A stretch of DNA of 28,141 bases from contig NZ_DAXETW010000065.1 of assembly GCF_051155795.1 (NCBI RefSeq), forward strand, positions 1-28,141, written 5' to 3'. Made by a program: the position numbers and the translations under genes. Shown piece by piece: positions 17,079 to 28,141 of this stretch. The stretch is from Longibacter sp051155795 (lineage in GTDB: Bacteria > Bacteroidota > Rhodothermia > Rhodothermales > Salinibacteraceae). The notes beneath the pieces are model-generated. The model had not been told where the DNA came from, ran no database searches, and saw only the letters and a list, made by a program, of their open reading frames with translations. The first letter of the stretch is position 1; each line of letters starts with the position of its first letter.

Positions 17079-18491
17079 TCAGCGACGCTCCAGCCCCAGC
17101 ATCTGCCGAACCTGGTCGTTGCGGTAGAGGTCGGGGTAGGCGAAGCGGAATTCTTCCTTGGTCGCCGGATCCAGCCGGAAGGCGGTTTTCAGCGAGCGGA
17201 TCGTCTCGTCGGCTCGTCCAAGGGCGAGCAGGGCTTTGGCCTGGCGGAAGTACGTGCCGGCGGAGTCCGGTGCCAGTTGCAGCGCCTGACGATAGGCTTC
17301 AAGGGCTTTCTCCGGGCGTTGCGACTCGAAGAGCGTCTCCGCATAGCCGACCCACGCATGCTCATTGGTGTCGTCGAGATCTACCGCATTCCGGTACGCA
17401 TCGAGCGCCGCATTCACGCGACCGGCTTTGTAGGCGGAATCCGCTTTTGCGCGCCAGAACTTCGGCGAGCCGGGATCCAGATCGATGGACCGCTCGAAGC
17501 AGTCGATCGCCGAGTCGAACTGACCGTAGGCGTCGTAGCAGCTCCCGAGGCCGTACCACGCCTCCGGATAGGTCGATTCCTCGTCCAGGGCCTGTTCGTA
17601 ATAGTCAAAGGCCTCGTCGAACGCTTCCTGCTCTTCGTACGCGAGCGCGATGTTATAATACGTCGCCGCATCTGGCCCTTCCAGTTCGAGAACGCGCTGA
17701 TAGCTCTCGACGGCCTCATCCAGCGCGCCGAGGTTGGCGAGTGCGTTGCCCCGATTGTAGTGTGCGGACGCAAAATCGTCCTGGATGGCGATTGCCATCT
17801 CGTAACTGGAGACTGCATCCTCGAAGCGGCCCATCCGGTTGAGTACAATTCCCCGGTTGTACCAGGCATCCTGGGAGTACGGGTCGACGTCCAGGTGCCG
17901 ATCATAGCACTCGACGCTCTCCTCGTCGTCCTCGAGCCGATCGTAGCAGTAGCCGAGCTCGTACCACACCTCGGGATGCTCCGGGTCGAGGTCTGCACAG
18001 GCCTGGAACGCCTCCACGGCGTCTTCGAGCTGGTCATTTCGCTCCAGCGTAATACCGCGGTTAAAGAGAGCCTCGCTGTGACGGGGATTGATCGCGAGGG
18101 CCTCGTCATATGACGCAAGCGCTTCGTCGGTGCGCCCGAGACTGTCGAGCGTGATGCCCTGGTTGATGAGCGTTTCGGTGTCGACGGGATTCAGCGATAG
18201 CGCTTCGCGGTACGCTTCGAGCGCTTCCTCATGTCGGCCCAGATTATTCAGCAAGATGCCGCGACGCATCCACCCATCGGACGTGTACGAGTGCAGATGC
18301 AAGAGGTGGTCGATTACCTCCAGGGCCTTTTCCAGTTTCCCACGCTCAAAATAGTACGACGCAATATCCTCCAGGGCACTGGAGTCGAAGTAGGAATCCG
18401 GATCGTCCTCGTAGGACGCGACGAGTTCACGCACATGGGACTCGTAGGCCGAGTCCTCGTGATCGTCGAAGCCGAAGTCGAACATGCTCAT
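17079..18491 (-). CDS. Tandem TPR-repeat protein
   Basis: Start set at the ATG at 18491 (470 residues); a second ATG lies at 18485, and the frame upstream of 18491 is not protein-like. Apart from a short acidic N-terminus (MSMFDFGFDDHEDS) and a C-terminal cap of about 30 residues, the protein is about twelve consecutive 34-residue tetratricopeptide repeats with the usual W-x2-L-G-Y, A-x3-Y and terminal P positions (for example A-W-Y-N-R-G-I-V-L). Such arrays form right-handed superhelices for protein binding. No signal peptide or membrane segment is present, so it is probably cytoplasmic. It has its own promoter and terminator. Partner proteins are unknown. It is strongly acidic. Confidence 0.92.
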   Translation of the reverse strand: MSMFDFGFDDHEDSAYESHVRELVASYEDDPDSYFDSSALEDIASYYFERGKLEKALEVIDHLLHLHSYTSDGWMRRGILLNNLGRHEEALEAYREALSLNPVDTETLINQGITLDSLGRTDEALASYDEALAINPRHSEALFNRGITLERNDQLEDAVEAFQACADLDPEHPEVWYELGYCYDRLEDDEESVECYDRHLDVDPYSQDAWYNRGIVLNRMGRFEDAVSSYEMAIAIQDDFASAHYNRGNALANLGALDEAVESYQRVLELEGPDAATYYNIALAYEEQEAFDEAFDYYEQALDEESTYPEAWYGLGSCYDAYGQFDSAIDCFERSIDLDPGSPKFWRAKADSAYKAGRVNAALDAYRNAVDLDDTNEHAWVGYAETLFESQRPEKALEAYRQALQLAPDSAGTYFRQAKALLALGRADETIRSLKTAFRLDPATKEEFRFAYPDLYRNDQVRQMLGLERR

Positions 18492-18578
18492 GTCGCGCCG
18501 GTTGCTGGTTCGTCGGGGGAGCACGTTGTGCGGAGAGCCGCCGGAACGGTTAGGACCGGCCGGGGCATGGGGTGCTTC

Positions 18579-18608
18579 ATTATACTGCGCACGTCCGTTC
18601 AGTTGCAA
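18579..18608 (-). promoter_or_regulatory. Promoter of the TPR gene
   Basis: Read on the minus strand, TTGCAA (18603-18608) and a perfect TATAAT (18579-18584) are separated by 18 bases. Initiation near 18572 would leave a leader of about 80 bases before the ATG at 18491. The hexamers follow the sigma-70 pattern, not the TAnnTTTG form common in Bacteroidetes. Confidence 0.6.
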
Positions 18609-18839
18609 GAAGAGACCATGCGTCTGAACATCGTCTTTTCGTTGTGAATGCGTGCGCACCGGACGCGTGCCTGGTAGGGTTTCCGGAGGACCTGGAACGA
18701 GGCTTTCACTGGAAAGTGCCGTGTGGTGCACGCCAAGACCCCTTCATGGGAAAGCGTTACCTCCGGATTAGTACAGCGTTCCGTATCGCACGGGCTATGC
18801 CACCCCCCTGGGCCCGCTTCATTTACGAATACCAACTGT

Positions 18840-19487
18840 ATGGTGCTGATATCATTCGAGGGAATCGACGGAAGTGGCAAGAGCACGCAGGCTCGCCTCT
18901 TATATGACTACCTGTTAGAGGCGGGGCAAAACCCGTTGATGGTGCGGGAGCCCGGCGGAACGGATCTATCGGAAAAGATCCGGTCCCTGCTCCTGAACGA
19001 GGAGGTTCGGATCGAGCCCATGGCCGAACTGTTGCTCTTCTCCGCGGCCCGAGCGCAGCTTTGCCGCGAGAAGATTCAGCCCGCTCTGGACGAACGCCGC
19101 GTCGTCATCTGCGACCGGTTCTACGATTCCAGCACCGCATACCAGGGGGCGGGCCGTGATGTCGCCGTGGAAGACGTGGACATCGACTGGTTAAACAGCC
19201 TTCACCAGCGGGCGACGGGCGGCCTCGTCCCGGACCGTACTTATCTCGTCGAGGTCGACGCCGGTACTGCGCTTGCGCGCCGAAATCGATCCGACGTCGG
19301 TCCGGATCGCATGGAGGGGGCCTCGGATGGCTTCTACGAGCGGGTCGCTGCCGCGTACGATCGCCTCGCCCGGCAAGAGCCCGACCGGTTTCTTCGGCTG
19401 GACGGCACGCCGTCGATTACGGCCATCCAGAACCGCGTTCAGGCGGACGTGGACCGGCTGCTTGCAGCCGCCAGGGCGGAGGGCTGA
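18840..19487 (+). CDS. tmk: Thymidylate kinase
   Basis: The ATG at 18840 gives 215 residues beginning MVLISFEGIDGSGKSTQ, whose P-loop G-I-D-G-S-G-K-S-T is diagnostic; an in-frame start at 18723 is not supported. The D-R-F-Y-D-S-S motif (near residue 93) and G-G-T-D-L-S-E-K-I-R (near 39) are also present, and the length is usual. The enzyme phosphorylates dTMP to dTDP in DNA-precursor synthesis in the cytosol. It is divergent from the TPR gene, with 348 bases between the starts; no gene is seen in that gap. It precedes the Fur-family gene by 110 bases. Confidence 0.96.
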   Translation: MVLISFEGIDGSGKSTQARLLYDYLLEAGQNPLMVREPGGTDLSEKIRSLLLNEEVRIEPMAELLLFSAARAQLCREKIQPALDERRVVICDRFYDSSTAYQGAGRDVAVEDVDIDWLNSLHQRATGGLVPDRTYLVEVDAGTALARRNRSDVGPDRMEGASDGFYERVAAAYDRLARQEPDRFLRLDGTPSITAIQNRVQADVDRLLAAARAEG

Positions 19488-19597
19488 GCAGGAACCCCAT
19501 GTTCGAGCACCGGTTCACCCGACACGGATCTCGGGCGGGGTAGATGGCCGGCCTCCGCCCGTCTATTTTTGCTACTCCAGGTTTCACACGGACGCTC

Positions 19598-20101
19598 ATG
19601 TCGACGTTGCCGCAGCAAAAGCTCGACGAAGTGCGATCGATCTTCGAGGCGTTTCTCAAAAAGCGGAACAAGCGCCAGACGCCCGAGCGCTTCTCGGTGC
19701 TCGAGGAGATTTATAAGACGGACGATCACGTCGATGCCGACGAACTGTACCTGCGCCTCAAGCAGGACGGCACCCGCGTGAGCCGGGCGACCGTGTACAA
19801 CACCCTGGAACTGCTGATGGAATGCGAGCTCGTGGTTCGCCATCAGTTCGGGAAGAATCAGGCGAAGTACGAGCGGGCGTACAGCTACTGGCAGCACGAC
19901 CATCTGATCTGTATGGATTGCAACGAGCTCTTCGAGTTCTGCGATCCGCGCCTCCAGAGCATTCAAGAGATGGTTGCCGAAATCTACGAGTTCGAAATCA
20001 AGCACCACTCGCTGAACATGTACGGCCACTGTATCCGGGAGAACTGCCCGAACCGTGCCAGCGAGGATGAGCCGGAGCCCGCCGAGGCCTCGGGGTCGTA
20101 A
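19598..20101 (+). CDS. Fur-family metalloregulator
   Basis: The ATG at 19598 gives 167 residues. The N-terminal winged helix (about 10-85) includes R-Q-T-P-E-R near 26-31 and the recognition-helix motif V-S-R-A-T-V-Y-N-T-L-E-L-L (61-73). The C-terminal dimerisation domain has W-Q-H-D-H-L-I-C near 98-105 and the structural-zinc cysteines Cys105/Cys108 and Cys145/Cys150, with normal spacing. It should act as a homodimeric DNA-binding repressor that senses a metal or peroxide. Ferric (Fur) against peroxide (PerR) or zinc (Zur) sensing cannot be settled from sequence. The acidic C-terminal tail (EDEPEPAEASGS) is longer than usual. It is followed by pyrR 55 bases later. Confidence 0.92.
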   Translation: MSTLPQQKLDEVRSIFEAFLKKRNKRQTPERFSVLEEIYKTDDHVDADELYLRLKQDGTRVSRATVYNTLELLMECELVVRHQFGKNQAKYERAYSYWQHDHLICMDCNELFEFCDPRLQSIQEMVAEIYEFEIKHHSLNMYGHCIRENCPNRASEDEPEPAEASGS

Positions 20102-20156
20102 GTAACCGCTCGCGCGTGTCCATCTCTCACCTCATCCGTCCTGTACATCGTCGTTC

Positions 20157-20675
20157 ATGTCGACCGTCGAGATCATGTCTCCCCGGCGCATCCGCCGGAC
20201 GCTCCGCCGCCTCGCGTACGAAATCGTCGAACGAAACCGGGGCGCACGGACCCTTGAACTCTTCGGTATTCGCGAAAGCGGCGTTCCCCTCGCACGGGCC
20301 CTCGCACAGGAAATCGCGGAGATTGAAGGCCACGACGTCCCGGTACACGACCTCGACACCACGCCGTATCGTGATGATCAACCGGATGGCGCCGAGCGTC
20401 CGGCAGCACGGAAGGATGACACCGACGTCGACGGGCGCGACGTGATCCTCGTCGACGATGTGCTGTTCACCGGCCGAACGGCCCGCGCCGCGCTCGATGC
20501 GGTGATTCAGTACGGTCGACCTTCCTCCATCCAGCTCGTGGTTCTGGTCGATCGCGGACACCGAGAGTATCCCATCCAGCCCGATTACACGGGGCGTCTG
20601 ATTCAGACCAAGCACGACGAACAGGTACAGGTCGCGACCGACGGGGACTTCCGTGTGTCTGTTCAGGACGAGTAG
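20157..20675 (+). CDS. pyrR: PyrR bifunctional regulator / uracil phosphoribosyltransferase
   Basis: The 172-residue protein is a type-I phosphoribosyltransferase with the PRPP loop V-I-L-V-D-D-V-L-F-T-G-R-T (96-108), the N-terminal I-R-E-S-G-V-P-L-A motif (38-46) and the PyrR-specific L-V-D-R-G-H-R-E-Y-P-I segment (130-140). PyrR converts uracil and PRPP to UMP, and in Gram-positive bacteria attenuates pyr mRNA. No pyrimidine-synthesis gene or PyrR-binding leader is visible here, so an RNA-binding role in this organism is open. The ATG at 20157 follows fur by 55 bases, probably one transcript. Confidence 0.95.
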   Translation: MSTVEIMSPRRIRRTLRRLAYEIVERNRGARTLELFGIRESGVPLARALAQEIAEIEGHDVPVHDLDTTPYRDDQPDGAERPAARKDDTDVDGRDVILVDDVLFTGRTARAALDAVIQYGRPSSIQLVVLVDRGHREYPIQPDYTGRLIQTKHDEQVQVATDGDFRVSVQDE

Positions 20676-20747
20676 ACGCTCAATGCGCGGGCGCGATGCG
20701 GACGTCCTGGTTCCCAGCCGCGGGCGTGCACGATCCGATAGGAAATG

Positions 20748-20784
20748 AGAAGGGCCGTTCCCCGTGGGGGAAACGGCCCTTTCA
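20748..20784. terminator. Intrinsic terminator between convergent pyrR and PASTA genes
   Basis: AGGGCCGTT (20751-20759) pairs with AACGGCCCT (20772-20780), and the stem continues after one mismatch (C20760/A20771) with CCC (20761-20763) and GGG (20768-20770) around a short GTGG loop. It is followed by TTT on the plus strand and preceded by A-rich sequence, so it may serve both strands, though it fits pyrR better. Confidence 0.75.
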
Positions 20785-20855
20785 CGTTGCAAGGCCCGGG
20801 AATATACGGCCGAGGATTAATCGTCGGGGGCTTGTACGCCCGGCGAGGCCCGGTA

Positions 20856-21800
20856 TTAGAACGACAGCTCGTCCTCGTCTCCGGGGTCCTCTGCTGCCGT
20901 CGTGTCGGGCGACGGCGCCGCGGGTGTCGCGCTCGGATTCGGAACCGCCGTTGAGTCGGGCGTCACGAAGAGTCGCACCTCCGTTCCGCTACGGACGCGC
21001 ACGCCCGGGTCGAGCCCCTGTTGTCGCACCCAAAGCCTGGTTTTAGGATCCTCTTCCGCCTCGGCCTCTTGCTCGGTGCCGGTCTCAGGTTCTTCGGGTG
21101 CCGTCCGGTCCTCTTCATCGGCCGGCGTCGGATCGATAATGACGCTACGGAGACGCTGTCGAAGGAGACGTGCTTCTGCCAAATCAACGCGCAGGCCACG
21201 GACGTTGGGCACGGGCACGCGCTCCTCGCCGAGGCCGCGACTGTACCAGATGTCGACGGACGCCCCTTTCTTGAGTGAATCGCCGGGTTCCGGAGCCTGG
21301 CGGGTGACCGTCCGCGCGTAGGGGGAGGGGATGGAGTCCACTTGCTCCTCCCCGACGTCGAGGCCTAAACTCATCAGGCGATTTCGGGCCTCCCGCAGCG
21401 ACGTACCTGTCAGGTCCGGGACGGACACGGTCGGTGCCGTACCGCTATTAACGGTGAGATATACCCGGCGTCCGGGCTTGACATTGGAGGTGGCCGGCGG
21501 GTTCTGATCGACGACGTGATCCTGCGGAACGCGCGGATTGAATCGACCGACCTGCCGCTCGACGGCAAGATCGTGTCGAAGGAGCGTCTCTTTTGCCTCC
21601 GTAAAGGGTAGATCCATTACGTCCGGGACCTGTATCGCGGCATCATGCCGTGTGTAGGACGGCATGAGTAAGGCGTTGAACAGAAAGTAGACGCCCATTC
21701 CAACGACAAGAAGTCCGCCCAGACCGGACCACAAATAAGGATTCCGGGCCAGCGCCCGAAGCCAATCCGAAGCGCGGGAGAAGAACGACGAAGAAGACAT
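20856..21800 (-). CDS. Membrane-anchored PASTA-domain protein
   Basis: Start at the ATG at 21800 (314 residues). A cytoplasmic N-terminus precedes one membrane helix (about 26-46), then PASTA domains at about 57-119, 126-187 and 197-280, shown by V-P-D-V-M, V-P-D-L-T-G and V-P-N-V-R-G starts and Q-x-P-x-P-G-type turns. PASTA modules bind peptidoglycan or beta-lactam-like ligands in kinases and penicillin-binding proteins, but no kinase or transpeptidase domain is attached. The third PASTA is interrupted by an acidic low-complexity insert (about 224-253). A Pro/Ala/Asp-rich tail ends in DEDELSF. It probably acts as a periplasmic cell-wall sensor or scaffold. Confidence 0.88.
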   Translation of the reverse strand: MSSSSFFSRASDWLRALARNPYLWSGLGGLLVVGMGVYFLFNALLMPSYTRHDAAIQVPDVMDLPFTEAKETLLRHDLAVERQVGRFNPRVPQDHVVDQNPPATSNVKPGRRVYLTVNSGTAPTVSVPDLTGTSLREARNRLMSLGLDVGEEQVDSIPSPYARTVTRQAPEPGDSLKKGASVDIWYSRGLGEERVPVPNVRGLRVDLAEARLLRQRLRSVIIDPTPADEEDRTAPEEPETGTEQEAEAEEDPKTRLWVRQQGLDPGVRVRSGTEVRLFVTPDSTAVPNPSATPAAPSPDTTAAEDPGDEDELSF

Positions 21801-22437
21801 ATGAAGAACGAGCGTGTCGCAGGCCAAGGAACGAAGGAGGGAGCAGTGGAGAGCCTCTAAAGGCGCTTCGAGCAGCTGGGGTCCAGCCTTCGCGGAAACT
21901 CAATACCAGGGAGGGGAAACAACACCTATCCCCTCCTGTTTCCGATTCCCGCGCGACAAGAAGCGCGCTGTTCTGTGTTTTACTGAGCGAAAGAAAAGAA
22001 TCCTTCTCTTCACGGTCGCGACCGCCTGTGACGCAGGTTGTGGCCACGTGAACGGGAAGATCAGATGCGTCGACGGAAGGGGTTGAGTCCTTATATATAG
22101 AGGCTCGCCCGTTCTCGCCGCGCGATCCACACTATATCGGTGCGAGGGAAGGTCGTTGTCTCTTCAAGAGGCAAGCTGGAACCGTGCTGCTAACAAGCTG
22201 TGGAAGCGGACGCCGTTGACATGACGCACGCGCCGCGAGCGGATGAAGTAACGTCCGGGACCAATGGTCTCGCGATGTCTGACGACTTGCGGCGTTGTCC
22301 AGTGGATATCCACCCGTGCGATAGCATGCATGTGGATACCGCGTCGACGAGAGGGTGGGTGCTGAGAGGCATTCATGAGACTCAACGTCTCTTAACACGC
22401 TTCGTCGGAACGGACACAGGTGCTGACGGTCAGATGT
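21801..22437. other. Non-coding region, first part, upstream of the rRNA operon
   Basis: No ORF here has protein-like composition. Hairpins visible are GGAGGGGA/TCCCCTCC (21910-21936), with an overlapping alternative GGAAACA/TGTTTCC, and CGCGC/GCGCG (21950-21967) followed by a T-rich stretch. A perfect palindrome GTGGATATCCAC lies at 22302-22313, and TGTGGATAC near 22331-22339 is one base from a DnaA box. It may contain small-RNA genes or regulatory sites; none was recognised. Confidence 0.45.
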
Positions 22438-22486
22438 GGTCCGCCAGCGGGAGAAGTCCCGCAGGGCGGCACCGTTCTTTTCCGTT
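22438..22486 (+). terminator. Strong hairpin with T-rich tail upstream of rRNA promoter (first copy)
   Basis: Nested pairing GGT/ACC, CCGCC/GGCGG and GCGGGA/TCCCGC with a GAAG loop gives about 14 base pairs (22438-22473). It is followed by GTTCTTTTCCGTTT. This is terminator-like on the plus strand, where no gene is known upstream, so it may end an unannotated RNA or block read-through into the rRNA operon. Confidence 0.55.
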
Positions 22487-22615
22487 TCGCGGCACACCAA
22501 GTTCTGCCTCGCTTCACAGAGCAGGCGGAACGCACCCTGGAAGCCAGGGTAGAGTGTTGTCCGCGTCACGAAAAAGAAGGCGCAGCGGGCTCCAAGCCCG
22601 ACCGTTCTTTTCTTT
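22487..22615 (+). ncRNA. Candidate structured RNA ending in a second terminator-like hairpin
   Basis: Between the two terminator-like hairpins lie GTTCTGCCT/AGGCGGAAC (22501-22531, one G-T pair) and the perfect ACCCTGG-AAG-CCAGGGT hairpin (22534-22550). The segment ends in CGGGCT-CCA-AGCCCG (22586-22600) followed by ACCGTTCTTTTCTTTCG. The 12-base tail ACCGTTCTTTTC is identical at 22471-22482 and 22601-22612. No known RNA family was recognised, no promoter was identified, and transcription is inferred only. Confidence 0.3.
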
Positions 22616-22765
22616 CGAGTCAAGCGAATTGCGGCCTCATCCGGGCTTCATAAAAGAGTTCGGAACCGCGCTCATGTGAGTGTGTCTAAGACGGTCCGCA
22701 AGCGGGAAACGAGCCCGCACCCTTCGAGGTCAACTCGAAGAGAGTGTGAAAGCAACCGAGCCCAC

Positions 22766-22794
22766 TTGACAATGACACGGAAAAGATGTACCGT
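22766..22794 (+). promoter_or_regulatory. rRNA operon promoter
   Basis: A perfect TTGACA (22766-22771) is followed after 17 bases by TACCGT (22789-22794), a weak -10. The next bases are GAAAGTCCGCGC, a GC-rich discriminator of the type linked to stringent control. Just upstream are hairpins GCGGG/CCCGC (22702-22718) and CTTCGAG/CTCGAAG (22722-22740). The leader to 16S would be about 140 bases. Confidence 0.6.
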
Positions 22795-22840
22795 GAAAGT
22801 CCGCGCTGATGTGAAATGCGCGGTACCGCCCGAAAGGGCT

Positions 22841-22854
22841 GCGTTCTTTGAACA
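22841..22854 (+). promoter_or_regulatory. boxA-like antitermination element in the 16S leader
   Basis: GCGTTCTTTGAACA resembles boxA, the NusB/NusE binding site of rRNA leaders. A second, similar element precedes 23S at 24808. Its core GTTCTTTG (22843-22850) is exactly complementary to CAAAGAAC (24535-24542) after 16S. Confidence 0.6.
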
Positions 22855-22858
22855 GATT

Positions 22859-22887
22859 GGAAGCACAGCGAGTCCTTGGTCGATTCC
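22859..22887 (+). other. 5' arm of the 16S precursor processing stem
   Basis: GGAAGCACAGCGAGTCC (22859-22875) and GGTCGATTCC (22878-22887), split by two bulged T, are fully complementary to 24502-24528 after 16S. The 27-base-pair stem is a typical RNase III substrate that releases pre-16S. Confidence 0.9.
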
Positions 22888-22942
22888 GACAGCATTGTTT
22901 TGCAATGTGAGAGTCGGCGATCAGAACGATACCAAACTTTCT

Positions 22943-24473
<1,531 letters not shown>

Positions 24474-24501
24474 AGAGTTACTTGTTCGACGCCGCCTCGA
24501 T

Positions 24502-24528
24502 GGAATCGACCGGACTCGCTGTGCTTCC
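24502..24528 (+). other. 3' arm of the 16S precursor processing stem
   Basis: GGAATCGACC followed by GGACTCGCTGTGCTTCC pairs without mismatch with the arm at 22859-22887. Seven bases further on, CAAAGAAC (24535-24542) pairs with the boxA core, so the stem may continue outward. Confidence 0.9.
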
Positions 24529-24615
24529 CATCAACAAAGAACCCGTTTGAGCAGGTACAGTCCCATCAGGGAAGGCCTAAGCGGCCATGTGCCCACACGG
24601 GCAAGTGCCTGAAAG

Positions 24616-24689
<74 letters not shown>

Positions 24690-24704
24690 CAAACCTTATC
24701 AGGC

Positions 24705-24777
24705 GGGGTTATAGCTCAGTTGGTAGAGCACCTGCTTTGCAAGCAGGGGGTCGTCGGTTCGAATCCGACTAACTCCA
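24705..24777 (+). tRNA. tRNA-Ala (anticodon TGC)
   Basis: Acceptor GGGGTTA pairs with TAACTCC (one G-T pair), anticodon loop TTTGCAA gives TGC, and the T-arm has GGTTCGAATCC. CCA is not encoded. It follows tRNA-Ile by 15 bases. Confidence 0.97.
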
Positions 24778-24807
24778 CTGAGACCCCGTTTGAAGTGTGA
24801 GGGTCTT

Positions 24808-24820
24808 TGTTCTTTTGACA
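24808..24820 (+). promoter_or_regulatory. boxA-like element before 23S
   Basis: TGTTCTTTTGACA resembles the boxA repeated in the 16S-23S spacer of many rRNA operons, where it renews antitermination. Its last five bases begin the long 23S precursor stem. Confidence 0.5.
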
Positions 24821-24962
24821 TAGAGAGTTCTAACGTTCCGTAATGCCACGTATGCCTGGTTCTGCACGGACCAGGTTATACCGAGAGTATCTCGAGAGCA
24901 AACGGCGTGCTAACACGCTATTTTGGCTGCTGCCGCGAGGTAGCACGTGCAAAATAGAGGGT

Positions 24963-24963
<1 letters not shown>
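24816..24963 (+). other. 5' side of the 23S precursor stem
   Basis: Four blocks in this leader match the complement of 27890-27967: TGACA with AGAGTTCT (24816-24831), ACGTTCCGTAA (one mismatch), CCGAGAGTATCTCGAG through GCAAAC and CGTG, and TAGCACGTGCAAAATAG with GGGTG (24941-24963). Two local hairpins are inserted, CCTGGT/ACCAGG and GCGTG/CACGC (24905-24918). Confidence 0.85.
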
Positions 24964-27889
<2,926 letters not shown>

Positions 27890-27893
<4 letters not shown>

Positions 27894-27967
27894 CCTATTT
27901 TGCACGTGCTATCACGCAAGTTTGCCTCAAGATACTCGGCTTACAGAACGTAGAACTCTTTGTGTCA
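27890..27967 (+). other. 3' side of the 23S precursor stem
   Basis: CACCCCTATTTTGCACGTGCTA (27890-27911) and three further blocks reaching TGTCA at 27963-27967 complement the 23S leader. Together they should form the RNase III processing stem of pre-23S. Confidence 0.85.
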
Positions 27968-27974
27968 GACATTC

Positions 27975-27990
27975 GCCGCGACGACGCGGC
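27975..27990 (+). repeat. Hairpin in the 23S-5S spacer
   Basis: GCCGCG and CGCGGC pair perfectly around an ACGA loop between the 23S stem and 5S. It is probably a processing or folding element, since no T-tract follows. Confidence 0.6.
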
Positions 27991-27997
27991 AACGAGT

Positions 27998-28111
27998 TCC
28001 TGGTGACTACAGCGCAGGGGGTACACCTCTTCCCATCCCGAACAGAGTAGTTAAGCCCTGCAGCGCCGATGGTACTACCATTACGGTGGAAGAGTAGGTC
28101 GTTGCCAGGTT
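27998..28111 (+). rRNA. rrf: 5S ribosomal RNA
   Basis: CCTGGTGACTAC at the 5' end pairs with GTCGTTGCCAGG at the 3' end. The CATCCCGAACAGAG and GCGCCGATGGTA segments of 5S are present. The length of about 114 is normal. It closes the rRNA operon. Confidence 0.95.
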
Positions 28112-28126
28112 TCCTTGAAGGGCCTT

Positions 28127-28141
28127 ACCGTCTCCGACGGT
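28127..28141 (+). terminator. Possible operon terminator, cut by the window edge
   Basis: ACCGTC (28127-28132) and GACGGT (28136-28141) form a perfect six-base hairpin with a TCC loop, 15 bases after 5S. The sequence ends here, so the T-tract needed to confirm a terminator cannot be seen. Confidence 0.45.

Noticed and set aside
14240..18113. Long plus-strand ORFs (14240-15385, 16676-17842, 17070-18113) opposite EEP, DUF368 and TPR genes
   Set aside because: They are antisense shadows with Arg/Pro/Ser-rich composition and no domain, while the minus-strand proteins are clear family members.
22132..22679. ORFs of about 160 residues on both strands upstream of the rRNA operon
   Set aside because: Composition is erratic, no motif is seen, and the segment is full of hairpins and terminator-like signals, which fits non-coding DNA better.
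22795..22803. GAAAGTCCG, resembling the start of RNase P RNA (GAGGAAAGTCCGGGC)
   Set aside because: None of the other conserved RNase P RNA segments follow, and the match sits in the discriminator/leader of the rRNA operon.

Overview
The window looks like chromosomal DNA of a Rhodothermota bacterium, probably Salinibacter-like (formerly Bacteroidetes order II). The basis is the general character of the 16S/23S rRNA, GC-rich protein genes, several acidic proteins as seen in moderate halophiles, and almost no Shine-Dalgarno sequences upstream of the genes. This placement is from recall of rRNA and protein character; no database search was run.

Layout. (1) 1-7416, all minus strand: a cell-surface region. 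In transcription order it holds a small membrane-anchored protein and an HTTM-like membrane protein, then a GT4 glycosyltransferase, a sulfotransferase, an LPG-synthase-TM/flippase-like membrane protein, a Wzi-like outer-membrane beta-barrel, a MaoC-type hydratase, and the N-terminus of an exported protein cut by the window edge. The middle four suggest synthesis and surface attachment of a sulfated polysaccharide. (2) 8002-14159, plus strand: an exported DUF3047 protein and an 881-residue RND/MMPL lipid exporter, then ferrochelatase (hemH) with a cysteine-rich C-terminal tail and two tiny membrane proteins. (3) 14186-18491, minus strand: an endonuclease/exonuclease/phosphatase-fold protein, an OmpA-like lipoprotein, a DUF368 (polyprenyl-phosphate translocase family) protein, and a protein made almost entirely of about twelve TPR repeats with its own promoter and terminator. 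(4) 18840-20675, plus strand: thymidylate kinase, a Fur-family regulator and PyrR, converging through a strong terminator on a minus-strand PASTA protein (20856-21800). (5) 21801-28141: about 1.1 kb of non-coding but hairpin-rich DNA, then an rRNA operon 16S - tRNA-Ile(GAT) - tRNA-Ala(TGC) - 23S - 5S.

The most notable signals are in the RNA part. The 16S 3' end reads CACCTCTTA instead of CACCTCCTTA, so the anti-Shine-Dalgarno core is altered, and the protein genes lack convincing SD sequences. Long complementary arms flank 16S and 23S, and both involve the boxA-like elements; the 23S leader also has a competing local hairpin. Two terminator-like hairpins sharing the same 12-base tail, with further hairpins between them, lie upstream of the rRNA promoter and may mark unrecognised small RNAs. 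No CRISPR array, insertion sequence, integrase or prophage was seen.
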